A stretch of 64,000 nucleotides of DNA from an uncultured Pelagibacteraceae bacterium (GTDB lineage: Bacteria; Pseudomonadota; Alphaproteobacteria; Pelagibacterales; Pelagibacteraceae): the NCBI GenBank assembly GCA_902528645.1, contig CABZTG010000001.1:26513-90512 (forward strand). Direction: 5' to 3'. Shown piece by piece: positions 10,104 through 19,156 of the stretch. The translations under genes were made by a program, and so were the position numbers. The notes under the pieces are model-generated. The model did no database searches, was not told where the DNA came from, and saw nothing but the letters and a program-made list of their open reading frames with translations. The first letter of the stretch is position 1; each line of letters starts with the position of its first letter.

Positions 10104-11174
10104 ATGAATTTTGATTTTAGAGACAAATTAATAAATGGAGATAGTTTAAGGGAACTTAAAAAAATCCCTAGTGAGACTTTTGATTTAATTTTTGCTGACC
10201 CTCCTTACAACTTACAATTAAGAAATGAGCTTATAAGACCTGATAGATCTAAAGTAAATGCAGTCAATGATAAATGGGATCAATTTGAAAATTTTAAAAA
10301 GTATGATGAATTTACCTACTCGTGGTTAACAGAATGTAAAAGAATTTTAAAAAAAAATGGAGCTATTTGGGTGATTGGCAGTTACCATAACATTTTTAGA
10401 GTTGGCACCGCTATCCAAAATTTAGGTTTTTGGATTTTAAATGACGTCATCTGGAATAAAAAAAACCCTATGCCAAATTTCAGAGGGACACGTTTTACTA
10501 ATGCACATGAAACCTTGATTTGGGCATCAAAATCAGAAAAATCAAAATACACTTTTAATTATCAATCTTTGAAATGTTTAAATGATGATCTTCAAATGAG
10601 ATCGAACTGGGAGTTGCCGATTTGTAATGGTTCTGAAAGACTTAAAAAAAATGGTAAAAAAATTCATTCTACTCAAAAACCTGAGGCTCTACTTCACAGA
10701 ATTTTATTAGCAACCTCAAATAAAAATGATTTAGTTTTAGATCCATTTTTAGGATCAGGAACAACAGCAACAGTTGCAAAAAAATTGGGTAGAAATTATT
10801 TCGGAATTGAAAAAGAAAAAACCTATTATAAGGCAGCCGAACAACGACTAAAAAATACAAAACCTATAGAAGATGATTATTTAGATACTTTGCAAAATGG
10901 TAGATCTAAGCCAAGAATACCTTTTGGGTCATTGGTTGAATTAGGAATAATTAAACCAGGCACCACTATTTTTGATAATAAAAAGAAAATCAGTGCAAAA
11001 ATTATGGCTGATGGAAGTATAAAACATGCCAAAAAAGAAGGCTCTATTCACAAGGTAGCTGCATCAATATTGGGAGCAGAAAGTTGTAATGGTTGGACTT
11101 ATTGGCATTATAATCTTAATGGGCAAATAGTGCCTATAGATAATTTAAGACAAAGATTAATTTCAAAAAATTAA
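10104..11174 (+). CDS. ccrM: Cell-cycle-type N6-adenine DNA methyltransferase (CcrM-like, predicted GANTC)
   Basis: DPPYNLQL, 'DPFLGSGTTATVAKKLGRNYFGIE', and the ~80-aa C-terminal CcrM extension; ATG at 10104 is more likely than the TTG at 10062. Confidence 0.93.
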   Translation: MNFDFRDKLINGDSLRELKKIPSETFDLIFADPPYNLQLRNELIRPDRSKVNAVNDKWDQFENFKKYDEFTYSWLTECKRILKKNGAIWVIGSYHNIFRVGTAIQNLGFWILNDVIWNKKNPMPNFRGTRFTNAHETLIWASKSEKSKYTFNYQSLKCLNDDLQMRSNWELPICNGSERLKKNGKKIHSTQKPEALLHRILLATSNKNDLVLDPFLGSGTTATVAKKLGRNYFGIEKEKTYYKAAEQRLKNTKPIEDDYLDTLQNGRSKPRIPFGSLVELGIIKPGTTIFDNKKKISAKIMADGSIKHAKKEGSIHKVAASILGAESCNGWTYWHYNLNGQIVPIDNLRQRLISKN

Positions 11175-12313
11175 TTATTATAAATTTTACCTAAATAAGA
11201 ATCTAAAAATTTTTTGTTTTTAATAAATTTTTTCAAAAAAATATTTCTAAAAAAAACAGCCACAGGATTAGACAAATGAAATGCGAATTGATTTAGTTTA
11301 GATCTTTTATTAACCATTTTAGTTTTATTAACTCTATTCTTAAAGAAATCCCCTTCTAAGTTATTTTCAATACTTTTAAATAATTCATAAGCACCCTCTA
11401 TGGATTGAGATGCCCCTTGAGCAAATGAAGGTGGAAAAGCAAAAAAAGCATCACCTATAAAATTAATGTTATCATTATTTGTTTTAAAAAAGTCCTTGCT
11501 AACAAATACTGGGAATATTTTTAATTCCTTAATTTTATCAAAAAATTCTTTATTTTCTTTTGGAACCTTTTCTAAAACTTTTCTAATGAAGGAATTTTCT
11601 TTGAATAAAGAATAATTTTTTTGTTGTTCTAAAGTAAGTTCATACTTCATAATTGCTATAAAATTTAAGTCTCCATTTTGATTTACTGGATAAATTACCT
11701 GATGAAAATCAGAGCCTAAAAATAATGAGATATTTTCATTATCGATTTCAGAAAAATTTGTTATCTTTCCTCTGATGGCTAGTGTGTTGTTGTATTTTGG
11801 TTGACTTTTATTGTTGGAAATCAAACTTCTACTTTTTGAAAAAACTCCATCTGCAATGATTAAATAATCACATTCAAAAATTTCATTGTTCTCAAAAGTA
11901 AGTTGAATTTTCTGATTTTCTTTATTTATACTCGAGACATTATGATTAAATTTAATTAAATTTTCTATATCCTTTTTCAAAAAATTTATTAAATCAGATC
12001 TTTTCAAAGTAGTGTACTGACTATTCTCTGAATTAAAATCAGAGATATTCAAATCACATATCTTTTTGAAGTTTTTAGATGAAAAAAAAATAATCTTTTT
12101 TGGATTAAACTTTCTTGCATTTTCAAATTTATTAAATTCAATTTCATTTAAAAGCTTCACACTATTAACGGATAATTGAATTCCATAACCTTCCTCAAGA
12201 TTAATCGAATTACTTTTCTCATAAATTGCCACTTGATAATCTGAGTTTTTCTTGAACAAATTAGCAATAAATAATCCTGAAATACCAGCTCCAATAATGG
12301 CTATTTTTTTCAT
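11171..12313 (-). CDS. FAD-dependent monooxygenase (UbiH/salicylate hydroxylase-like family)
   Basis: 'IAIIGAGISGLFIANLF' Rossmann motif, 'NFIGDAFFAFPPSFAQGASQSIEGAYEL'. Confidence 0.85.
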   Translation of the reverse strand: MKKIAIIGAGISGLFIANLFKKNSDYQVAIYEKSNSINLEEGYGIQLSVNSVKLLNEIEFNKFENARKFNPKKIIFFSSKNFKKICDLNISDFNSENSQYTTLKRSDLINFLKKDIENLIKFNHNVSSINKENQKIQLTFENNEIFECDYLIIADGVFSKSRSLISNNKSQPKYNNTLAIRGKITNFSEIDNENISLFLGSDFHQVIYPVNQNGDLNFIAIMKYELTLEQQKNYSLFKENSFIRKVLEKVPKENKEFFDKIKELKIFPVFVSKDFFKTNNDNINFIGDAFFAFPPSFAQGASQSIEGAYELFKSIENNLEGDFFKNRVNKTKMVNKRSKLNQFAFHLSNPVAVFFRNIFLKKFIKNKKFLDSYLGKIYNN

Positions 12314-13293
12314 AAGTTGCTCTCTAAATACTTAACAACTTTTTTTGTAAATGTTGGCAACATAGAATTACCAATTTTTTTTTGATCAACCCAATAAGAA
12401 GAGGATAATTCTCTAACAATTTTTGGATATTGAATTTTGATATTCATATTCATGTTGGACATTTTAAAATTTATCGTTTTATTAAATTTTTTGGGTTTTG
12501 ATAATTCCTGCATTGGAAATATTCTTAAGTTTTTGAGAAATTTAAATTTTGTATTTTTAACCAACAGATATTTTTTATCTTTTTTATAAACATTTAAAAT
12601 AAAATACTTATCTATATTTTTTTTACTGTTCTTTACAAGTTTGAAATCTTTTTTACGAAATGATTCACATTTTTTTGAGATTGGACATTTTAAACAGTTG
12701 GGATTTGCAGGTTTACAAATCAAAGCCCCTAATTCCATTAAAGCCTGCGCATAATCGCTAGACCTCGGGGATGTTCCTAATATTGATTTTTTTTTGTGGA
12801 GATTTTCCTTAGTAATTTCTTTTTCTTTTTTTAGAAAAAGATATCTTTTTAAAACTCTCTCAACATTTCCATCTAGCGGTATGAAAGACTTATTAAATGC
12901 AATCGCCAAAATTGCACTTGCGGTATAATTTCCAATTCCTGGTAAAGAAATTAAATCATCAAAAGTATCTGGTAATTTCCCTTGAAAATTTTTTTTTACA
13001 ACTTGAGCAGTTTTTCTTAAATTTTTTACTCTAGAATAATATCCAAGACCTTCCCAGAGTTTATATAATTTTTTGTCACTAGTTTTGGCAAGTGAGCTAA
13101 GATTTGGAATGTTTTTAATGAAGCGATTAAAATAAGGAATAACTGTTGCAACCTGAGTTTGTTGTAACATAAATTCACTTACTAATGTAAAATATTGCTT
13201 TTTAGTGGGTGAAACATTTTTTCGCCATGGTAATGATCTTTTATTTAAATCGTACCAATTAAGAATTTTTTTTGTTACAAATTGATCTTTCAT
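12310..13293 (-). CDS. mutY: A/G-specific adenine glycosylase
   Basis: HhH 'LPGIGNYTASAILAIAF', 4Fe-4S motif CX6CX2CX5C ('CKPANPNCLKCPISKKC'); start taken at MKDQFV. Confidence 0.93.
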   Translation of the reverse strand: MKDQFVTKKILNWYDLNKRSLPWRKNVSPTKKQYFTLVSEFMLQQTQVATVIPYFNRFIKNIPNLSSLAKTSDKKLYKLWEGLGYYSRVKNLRKTAQVVKKNFQGKLPDTFDDLISLPGIGNYTASAILAIAFNKSFIPLDGNVERVLKRYLFLKKEKEITKENLHKKKSILGTSPRSSDYAQALMELGALICKPANPNCLKCPISKKCESFRKKDFKLVKNSKKNIDKYFILNVYKKDKKYLLVKNTKFKFLKNLRIFPMQELSKPKKFNKTINFKMSNMNMNIKIQYPKIVRELSSSYWVDQKKIGNSMLPTFTKKVVKYLESNL

Positions 13294-13782
13294 ATGCAAT
13301 ATAAAAAATATATTAAGCAGAGAACTGGTAGCATTCAAGGATTAAGGTCTTTCAATGACACTTTGCCAAAAAATATTAAAAAGTTTATTAATAAAAGAGG
13401 TCATATTTATTCCGAAACACTCAATAATTGGAAATTCATTGCTGGTGAAAAATTATTTAAAGTTTGTTATCCAAAGTCTTTTAAGAATACTAACAAGTTC
13501 AGTGTAAGCACGCTCTTAATAATGGTGCAAAGAGGTCATGAAGTTGAGTTAGAATATTCAAAAAAAGAAATTATGGATAGAATGAATGCTTTTTTTAAAG
13601 ATGAAGTTGTAAAACGGATTAAATTTACAAGTTTTAACGATGAAAATAAAATAGACAATCAGAAGATAATTCAGAATAAACCTGTGACAAACAATAAATA
13701 TAAAAATAAACTTAATGATGTTAAAAATGAAGAAATCAAAAATTCTTTAATTGAATTAACTAAAGTTTTTAAAGAAAAATGA
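13294..13782 (+). CDS. DUF721/DciA-like protein
   Basis: N-terminal region resembles DUF721/DciA ('W..IAGEKL...CYPKSF'), hydrophilic C-terminal tail. Confidence 0.7.
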   Translation: MQYKKYIKQRTGSIQGLRSFNDTLPKNIKKFINKRGHIYSETLNNWKFIAGEKLFKVCYPKSFKNTNKFSVSTLLIMVQRGHEVELEYSKKEIMDRMNAFFKDEVVKRIKFTSFNDENKIDNQKIIQNKPVTNNKYKNKLNDVKNEEIKNSLIELTKVFKEK

Positions 13783-14354
13783 ATAAATTATTTCTATTTT
13801 TAATATTAATTTTTGGATTAAGTACTAGTGCTAACGCAGAAATAAAGAGAATAGTTTCAGGAAATCAAAATGCGAAGATTACAATAATTGCCTACGAGTC
13901 TCTAACATGTAGTCATTGTGCAAATTTTCATAAAGATGTTTATCCCTCTCTTAAAAAAGATTTCATAGATACAGGACTAGTCAAAATAGAATTTAGACAC
14001 TTTCCTTTAGATATTGCTGCTTTAAATGCTTCAAAAATTTCTCTGTGTAAACAAGATCAAAGCTTAGAAATTTTGGAAAAACTTTACTCTAATCAACAAG
14101 CTTGGATAAAAGGTAAGGAAATAGAAGAAGTAAATAATAATTTGAAAGAATTTCTAAAAAAAGCTGGGTTTGATATTGATTTTGAAAAATGTATTAACAA
14201 CAAAGAAATAGAGGACTATGTTTTAAATGATCGAATCGAGGGGACAAAAAATTTTAAAGTTAATTCTACTCCTACGATAATAATTAATAACGAAAAGTTC
14301 GAAAAATCTCTTAATTATAAAAATTTAAAAAAAACATTGGAAAAGCTGATATAA
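13779..14354 (+). CDS. DsbA-like thioredoxin-fold protein, exported
   Basis: Signal peptide, 'YESLTCSHCANFHKDVYPSL' with CSHC active site, 'NSTPTIIINNEKF'. Confidence 0.9.
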   Translation: MNKLFLFLILIFGLSTSANAEIKRIVSGNQNAKITIIAYESLTCSHCANFHKDVYPSLKKDFIDTGLVKIEFRHFPLDIAALNASKISLCKQDQSLEILEKLYSNQQAWIKGKEIEEVNNNLKEFLKKAGFDIDFEKCINNKEIEDYVLNDRIEGTKNFKVNSTPTIIINNEKFEKSLNYKNLKKTLEKLI

Positions 14355-14362
14355 GTTAATCC

Positions 14363-16759
14363 ATGGAGTTTAAAAAAATCCAACTCAATGGATTTAAGTC
14401 ATTTGCAGATAAAACTAATTTCTTAATTGAAAATGGTTTAACAGGCATTGTTGGCCCAAATGGTTGCGGAAAATCAAATATTGTTGAATCTTTAAGATGG
14501 GTAATGGGTGAAACATCTGCAAAAAGCATGCGAGGATCGGGCATGGAAGATGTCATATTTTCAGGAACATCAAACAAACCTTCTAAAAATATTGCTGAAG
14601 TTTCGGTAACTGTTGCCAATGAAAATAACGAGGGTCCAGTGCAATTTAGAGAGTTAAACGAAATAAATGTTAGAAGAAAAATAGAAAAAGATAAAGGTTC
14701 GAAGTTTTATATCAATGATAAAGAAGTTAGAGCAAGGGATGCTCAAATGTTTTTCGCAGATTTATCAACTGGAGCTCACTCTCCATCAATGATTAGTCAG
14801 GGCAGAATTGGTGCCCTTGTTACCGCAAAACCTACTGATAGAAGAGCAATTTTAGAGGAAGCTGCAGGAATTTCTGGGTTGCATGTTAGAAGACATGAAG
14901 CTGAACTAAGGTTGAGCGCTGCAGAAAATAATCTAAAGAGAGCTGATGAATTAAGAAGGCAACAGGAAAGGCAACTAGCAAATTTACAAAAACAGGCTGA
15001 AGAGGCTACAAAATACAAAAATATTTCTGATGAAATAAAAAAAATTGAAGCAGGACTATATTATCTAAAATTACTAGAGATCGATAAAGAAATTAAAATA
15101 GAAAATGAAATTAATACAGAAGCAGAAACTGAAGTCAGTGGTTTTAATAATAAAATCAACGAATTAGAGAAACTGATTAAAACTGAGGTTGATAAAATAA
15201 CTCCATTACGAGAAAAAAATATTGAAAATTTATCGAAGATACAAAGGCTAAACTTAGAACTAAAAAGTCTAGATGAGGAAAATACTAGAATTCAAGACGA
15301 AATAGAAAACGTAAAAAAATCTCTACAAACAATAGATGATGATATTAGTAGGGAAAGGGGAATAGTGATTGATGCAAACTCAAATGAAAAAAGACTGAAA
15401 GAAGAAAAAAGTGAGCTTATTGAAATCGACTCAAAATATTATCAAACTGAGAAACAATCGAATGAAGATTTGGAAAATAGTAAGAATAAGTTAAAATCAG
15501 AAATCGATAAAATTAAACAATTAATTAATTCAAAAAAAAATGATGATGCAATTAAAGCGTTAGATGATTGTCAATTTGTCATCGAAGAATACGCAGATAG
15601 TTATAGTAAAAATCAAAATATCAAAAGAGAGTCTGTCAAAAGAAATGAAAGAATTGCAATAATTGATAAGGAGATTGAGAGTTGGAAAAATCTTTTATCT
15701 AATTCGGAAAAAATGGTTGCAGAATTAAGTGATAGAAAAAATAAACTTAATGTGCAACGAGATAAACTTGATAATCAACCAAAATTTCAGGCAGAAAAAA
15801 AAGGGCAAATTTCAGAAAATTTGAGAATTTCTGAAAATGAAAAAAATGAGAATGAGCAAATTATCAATACCACAGATGAAAAAATTGAAAATCTTAGAAA
15901 TCAACTAAACGAGATACAAGAACAGTCTATTCAGATAAGAGAACGAAAAGCAAGTTCAGGGGCAACAATTGAAGGACTAAAAAAAAGAAAAAATGATTTA
16001 GTGGATAGAATTATTTCTGAGCTAAATCTTACAGAAGAAAACATTTTAGAAAATTCAAATTTATTTGGTGTGGAAGAACTGCCTGATGCTGTTAATCAAG
16101 AAGACTTATTAGATAAAAAAAAACAAGAGAGAGAAAAATTAGGCTCGGTTAACCTGAAGGCTGACGAAGAGACTGTAAAATATGAAACAGAAATTAAGAA
16201 AATGGAACAAGATAGAGCAGACTTAGTTACAGCAATTGTAAAACTCAAAGATAGTATTAATGAGTTAAATCAAAAAGGAAGGGAAAGACTAATTGAGGCC
16301 TTTGATAAGGTAAATAGAAAATTTAATGAGGTTTATACAAAATTATTTAATGGAGGAAATGCTAAGCTTGAATTGGTTGACTCTGATGACCCTCTAGAAG
16401 CTGGTTTAGAAATGTTAGTAAGTCCTCCTGGAAAAAGACTTCAATCAATAACTTTATTGTCAGGTGGTGAGCAGGCTTTGACTGCACTATCTTTGATTTT
16501 TGCAGTTTTTTTAACTAACCCCTCGCCTATATGTGTTTTGGACGAGGTTGATGCACCTTTAGATGATGCCAACGTAACAAGATTTTGTGGCTTGCTTGAG
16601 GAACTAATAAAAATTACAAATACTAAATTCATCATAGTTACTCACCATGCTTTAACAATGTCAAAAATGAATAGACTTTATGGCGTCACCATGCCTGAAA
16701 AAGGAATTAGTCAGCTTGTGGCTGTTGATTTACAAAAAGCAGAAAGCATGGTCGCTTAA
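14363..16759 (+). CDS. smc: Chromosome segregation protein SMC, unusually short (798 aa)
   Basis: Walker A 'GPNGCGKSN', signature 'LLSGGEQALTALSL', Walker B 'PICVLDEVDAPLDDANV'; no recognisable hinge domain. Confidence 0.92.
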   Translation: MEFKKIQLNGFKSFADKTNFLIENGLTGIVGPNGCGKSNIVESLRWVMGETSAKSMRGSGMEDVIFSGTSNKPSKNIAEVSVTVANENNEGPVQFRELNEINVRRKIEKDKGSKFYINDKEVRARDAQMFFADLSTGAHSPSMISQGRIGALVTAKPTDRRAILEEAAGISGLHVRRHEAELRLSAAENNLKRADELRRQQERQLANLQKQAEEATKYKNISDEIKKIEAGLYYLKLLEIDKEIKIENEINTEAETEVSGFNNKINELEKLIKTEVDKITPLREKNIENLSKIQRLNLELKSLDEENTRIQDEIENVKKSLQTIDDDISRERGIVIDANSNEKRLKEEKSELIEIDSKYYQTEKQSNEDLENSKNKLKSEIDKIKQLINSKKNDDAIKALDDCQFVIEEYADSYSKNQNIKRESVKRNERIAIIDKEIESWKNLLSNSEKMVAELSDRKNKLNVQRDKLDNQPKFQAEKKGQISENLRISENEKNENEQIINTTDEKIENLRNQLNEIQEQSIQIRERKASSGATIEGLKKRKNDLVDRIISELNLTEENILENSNLFGVEELPDAVNQEDLLDKKKQEREKLGSVNLKADEETVKYETEIKKMEQDRADLVTAIVKLKDSINELNQKGRERLIEAFDKVNRKFNEVYTKLFNGGNAKLELVDSDDPLEAGLEMLVSPPGKRLQSITLLSGGEQALTALSLIFAVFLTNPSPICVLDEVDAPLDDANVTRFCGLLEELIKITNTKFIIVTHHALTMSKMNRLYGVTMPEKGISQLVAVDLQKAESMVA

Positions 16760-16772
16760 GTAATTAATTAAA

Positions 16773-17048
16773 ATGTCCAAAGATCCATTCAAAACTCGCT
16801 TAGAGATTGCAAAGAAAAAGGTTTCAAAAAGAGATCTAGAAAATAAAAAAGATAATCAATCTCCAATTGGCACTGCTTTTAAGCTAAGTACTGAGCTAGT
16901 TTCAGCAGTCGCCGTAGGGACAATTATTGGGTTTCTTTTGGACAAGACCTTTGGTACTAAACCCTGGTTAATTTTAATATTTTTTTTTGTAGGGGTAGTT
17001 GCAGGGATAATTAATGTAATTAGATCCGCAAAAAAAATGCAAAAATAG
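16773..17048 (+). CDS. atpI: ATP synthase accessory protein AtpI/AtpQ-like
   Basis: Two TM segments, located immediately upstream of atpB. Confidence 0.8.
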   Translation: MSKDPFKTRLEIAKKKVSKRDLENKKDNQSPIGTAFKLSTELVSAVAVGTIIGFLLDKTFGTKPWLILIFFFVGVVAGIINVIRSAKKMQK

Positions 17049-17058
17049 ATAAGGATTT

Positions 17059-17793
17059 ATGGCAGCTAACCCGATGACACAATTTGAAGTTTATAGAATT
17101 GGTCCAGAAATAAAAGTAGGCGCTTTTGATATTTCTTTTACCAACGCTAGTTTATTCATGGTCATAAGTTCTCTCGCGATTTTAATAATATTTAATCTTG
17201 GTTCAAAAAAAAATTCAATACTTCCGAATAAGATCCAACTCTTAGCTGAATTAAGTTATTCATTTGTCTCAAAAATGATCAGCGATACTGCTGGTTCAAA
17301 AGCTAAACCATATTTTTCATTTATATTTTCATTATTTATGTTTGTTTTGTTTTGCAACATGTTCGGCATGATACCTTACACTTTTACAGTGACTAGTCAT
17401 ATCATTGTAACTTTCATATTAGCAGCTTTTATTTTTATTGGAGTTACAGTTATTGGTTTTATAAAACATGGCTTTGGTTATTTAAAACTATTTGTTCCAA
17501 GTGGTGTTCCAATCGTACTTTTACCGTTAATTGTGGTCATTGAAATTATTTCATATTTAAGTAGACCCATCAGCTTATCCGTAAGATTATTTGCAAACAT
17601 GATGGCTGGACACACTATGATGAAGGTTTTCGGGGGCTTTGTCGTAAGCCTCGGAATTGTTGGTGGATGGCTTCCACTGAGTTTTTCAGTTGCTTTAACT
17701 GGTTTGGAGATACTAGTTGCTTTTCTTCAAGCTTATGTTTTTGCAATTTTAACATGCATTTATTTAAATGATGCATTAAATTTACACCATTAA
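17059..17793 (+). CDS. atpB: F0F1 ATP synthase subunit a
   Basis: 'LSVRLFANMMAGHTMMKV' with the essential Arg. Confidence 0.97.
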   Translation: MAANPMTQFEVYRIGPEIKVGAFDISFTNASLFMVISSLAILIIFNLGSKKNSILPNKIQLLAELSYSFVSKMISDTAGSKAKPYFSFIFSLFMFVLFCNMFGMIPYTFTVTSHIIVTFILAAFIFIGVTVIGFIKHGFGYLKLFVPSGVPIVLLPLIVVIEIISYLSRPISLSVRLFANMMAGHTMMKVFGGFVVSLGIVGGWLPLSFSVALTGLEILVAFLQAYVFAILTCIYLNDALNLHH

Positions 17794-17810
17794 CTTATAA
17801 GGAGGATATA

Positions 17811-18038
17811 ATGGAATTAGAAGCAGCAAAAATGATTGGAGCAGGACTTGCAGCAATAGCTTTAGCTGGAGCTGGAGTAGGTATCGGAATAATTTTTGGA
17901 AATTATTTATCTGGTGCAATGAGAAATCCATCTGCAGCCCAAAAACAATTTCCTAATTTGCTTTTAGGATTTGCTCTTGCAGAAGCAACAGGATTATTTG
18001 GATTAGTTGTTGCATTGATAATTCTTTTCGCGTTTTAA
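17811..18038 (+). CDS. atpE: F0F1 ATP synthase subunit c
   Basis: 75-aa hairpin proteolipid with 'GAGVGIGIIFGNYLSGAMRNP' and 'FALAEATGLFGLVVAL'. Confidence 0.97.
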   Translation: MELEAAKMIGAGLAAIALAGAGVGIGIIFGNYLSGAMRNPSAAQKQFPNLLLGFALAEATGLFGLVVALIILFAF

Positions 18039-18041
18039 TTA

Positions 18042-18632
18042 ATGTTTAAAAAAATATTTTTATATTCATTAATTACAAATTTCTTTTTTACAAAAAAGAT
18101 TTTTGCAGCGGAGAGTGGAGGAATGCCTCAATTAGATCCAGAGTTTTGGATTTCACAAATTTTCTGGCTCGTACTAACTTTTGGAGTGCTGTATATTGTT
18201 TTATCTAAACTTATACTGCCCAAAATAAGTGCAAACTTAGAATTAAGAAAATCACAAATCCAAGAAAATATTGAGGCAGCTGAAAAACAAAGAGAAAGTA
18301 GTGAAGCTAAACTTAAAGAATTTGATGGAATTATTCTTAAAAGTAAAATTGAAGCAAAGAACATTTTTAAAGATGCTAGAGAAAAAGTAATCAAAAATAT
18401 TAATTCTAAAAAAGAGATTTTAGATAAACAAATTGATGATGAAATTAAAAAAGCTGAAGTAGAAATAGATACTTTAAAACAAAGTGCTCCAGAAAAAATT
18501 AATAAAATTGCAGTTGTAACATCTACTGAAATTTTAAAAAAATTAATTGGAGCAGAAGTTAATAATAGCAGTATCTCTGCGATTGTTGATGATCTAGTAA
18601 AAAAAAACGGAGATAAATATTATGGTCATTGA
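18042..18632 (+). CDS. F0F1 ATP synthase subunit b'
   Basis: N-terminal TM followed by coiled coil; position between c and second b gene. Confidence 0.88.
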   Translation: MFKKIFLYSLITNFFFTKKIFAAESGGMPQLDPEFWISQIFWLVLTFGVLYIVLSKLILPKISANLELRKSQIQENIEAAEKQRESSEAKLKEFDGIILKSKIEAKNIFKDAREKVIKNINSKKEILDKQIDDEIKKAEVEIDTLKQSAPEKINKIAVVTSTEILKKLIGAEVNNSSISAIVDDLVKKNGDKYYGH

Positions 18633-19119
18633 TTCAACTTTTTGGGTCGCAGTTTCTTTTGTAATATTTTTTGGGGGTCTGATATATTTAAAAGTACCTC
18701 AAAAAATTAATACTATTCTTAATAGATTAATCTCAGACATAAAAAATGAGATTGATGAAAGTGAGAAACTGAGAAGTGAAGCAAAGATATTATTAGATAA
18801 TGCTCAGAAAAAATTAGACACAGCGCAATCTGAAAGTAAGGAAATACTTAATCAAGCAAAGAAAGATGCTGATAAATTAATCATTGAGCTTAATGAAAAA
18901 TTTCATAAATCTTCAGAAATTAAGAAAAATTTGGCTAAAAATAAAATTAATCAAATGAGAGAGGTAGCAATTAAAGAGATTAAAGATGCATCTGTTAAAA
19001 TAGCTATAGACTCTGTAAAAAAAATAATAACAACCTCAGTTGATAAATCTAAACTTGATACACTGTTTCAGAAAAATTTAGAAGAAACTAAAGAAGAGTT
19101 AAAAAAAATTAACTCATAA
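18622..19119 (+). CDS. atpF: F0F1 ATP synthase subunit b
   Basis: N-terminal TM, amphipathic coiled coil, 10-nt overlap with b'. Confidence 0.88.
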   Translation: MVIDSTFWVAVSFVIFFGGLIYLKVPQKINTILNRLISDIKNEIDESEKLRSEAKILLDNAQKKLDTAQSESKEILNQAKKDADKLIIELNEKFHKSSEIKKNLAKNKINQMREVAIKEIKDASVKIAIDSVKKIITTSVDKSKLDTLFQKNLEETKEELKKINS

Positions 19120-19156
19120 TACTTTTTACAATTTATCCAAAAAAATATAAGTTATC

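Noticed and set aside
12310-13338. Upstream-extended mutY start (MNATSSLLNIFFILH...)
   Set aside because: Extra 15 residues are not typical of MutY and overlap the divergent gene; the internal MKDQFV start is preferred.
14356-14619. 87-aa ORF antisense to the smc 5' end
   Set aside because: Overlaps the conserved SMC Walker A region; reverse-complement artefact.
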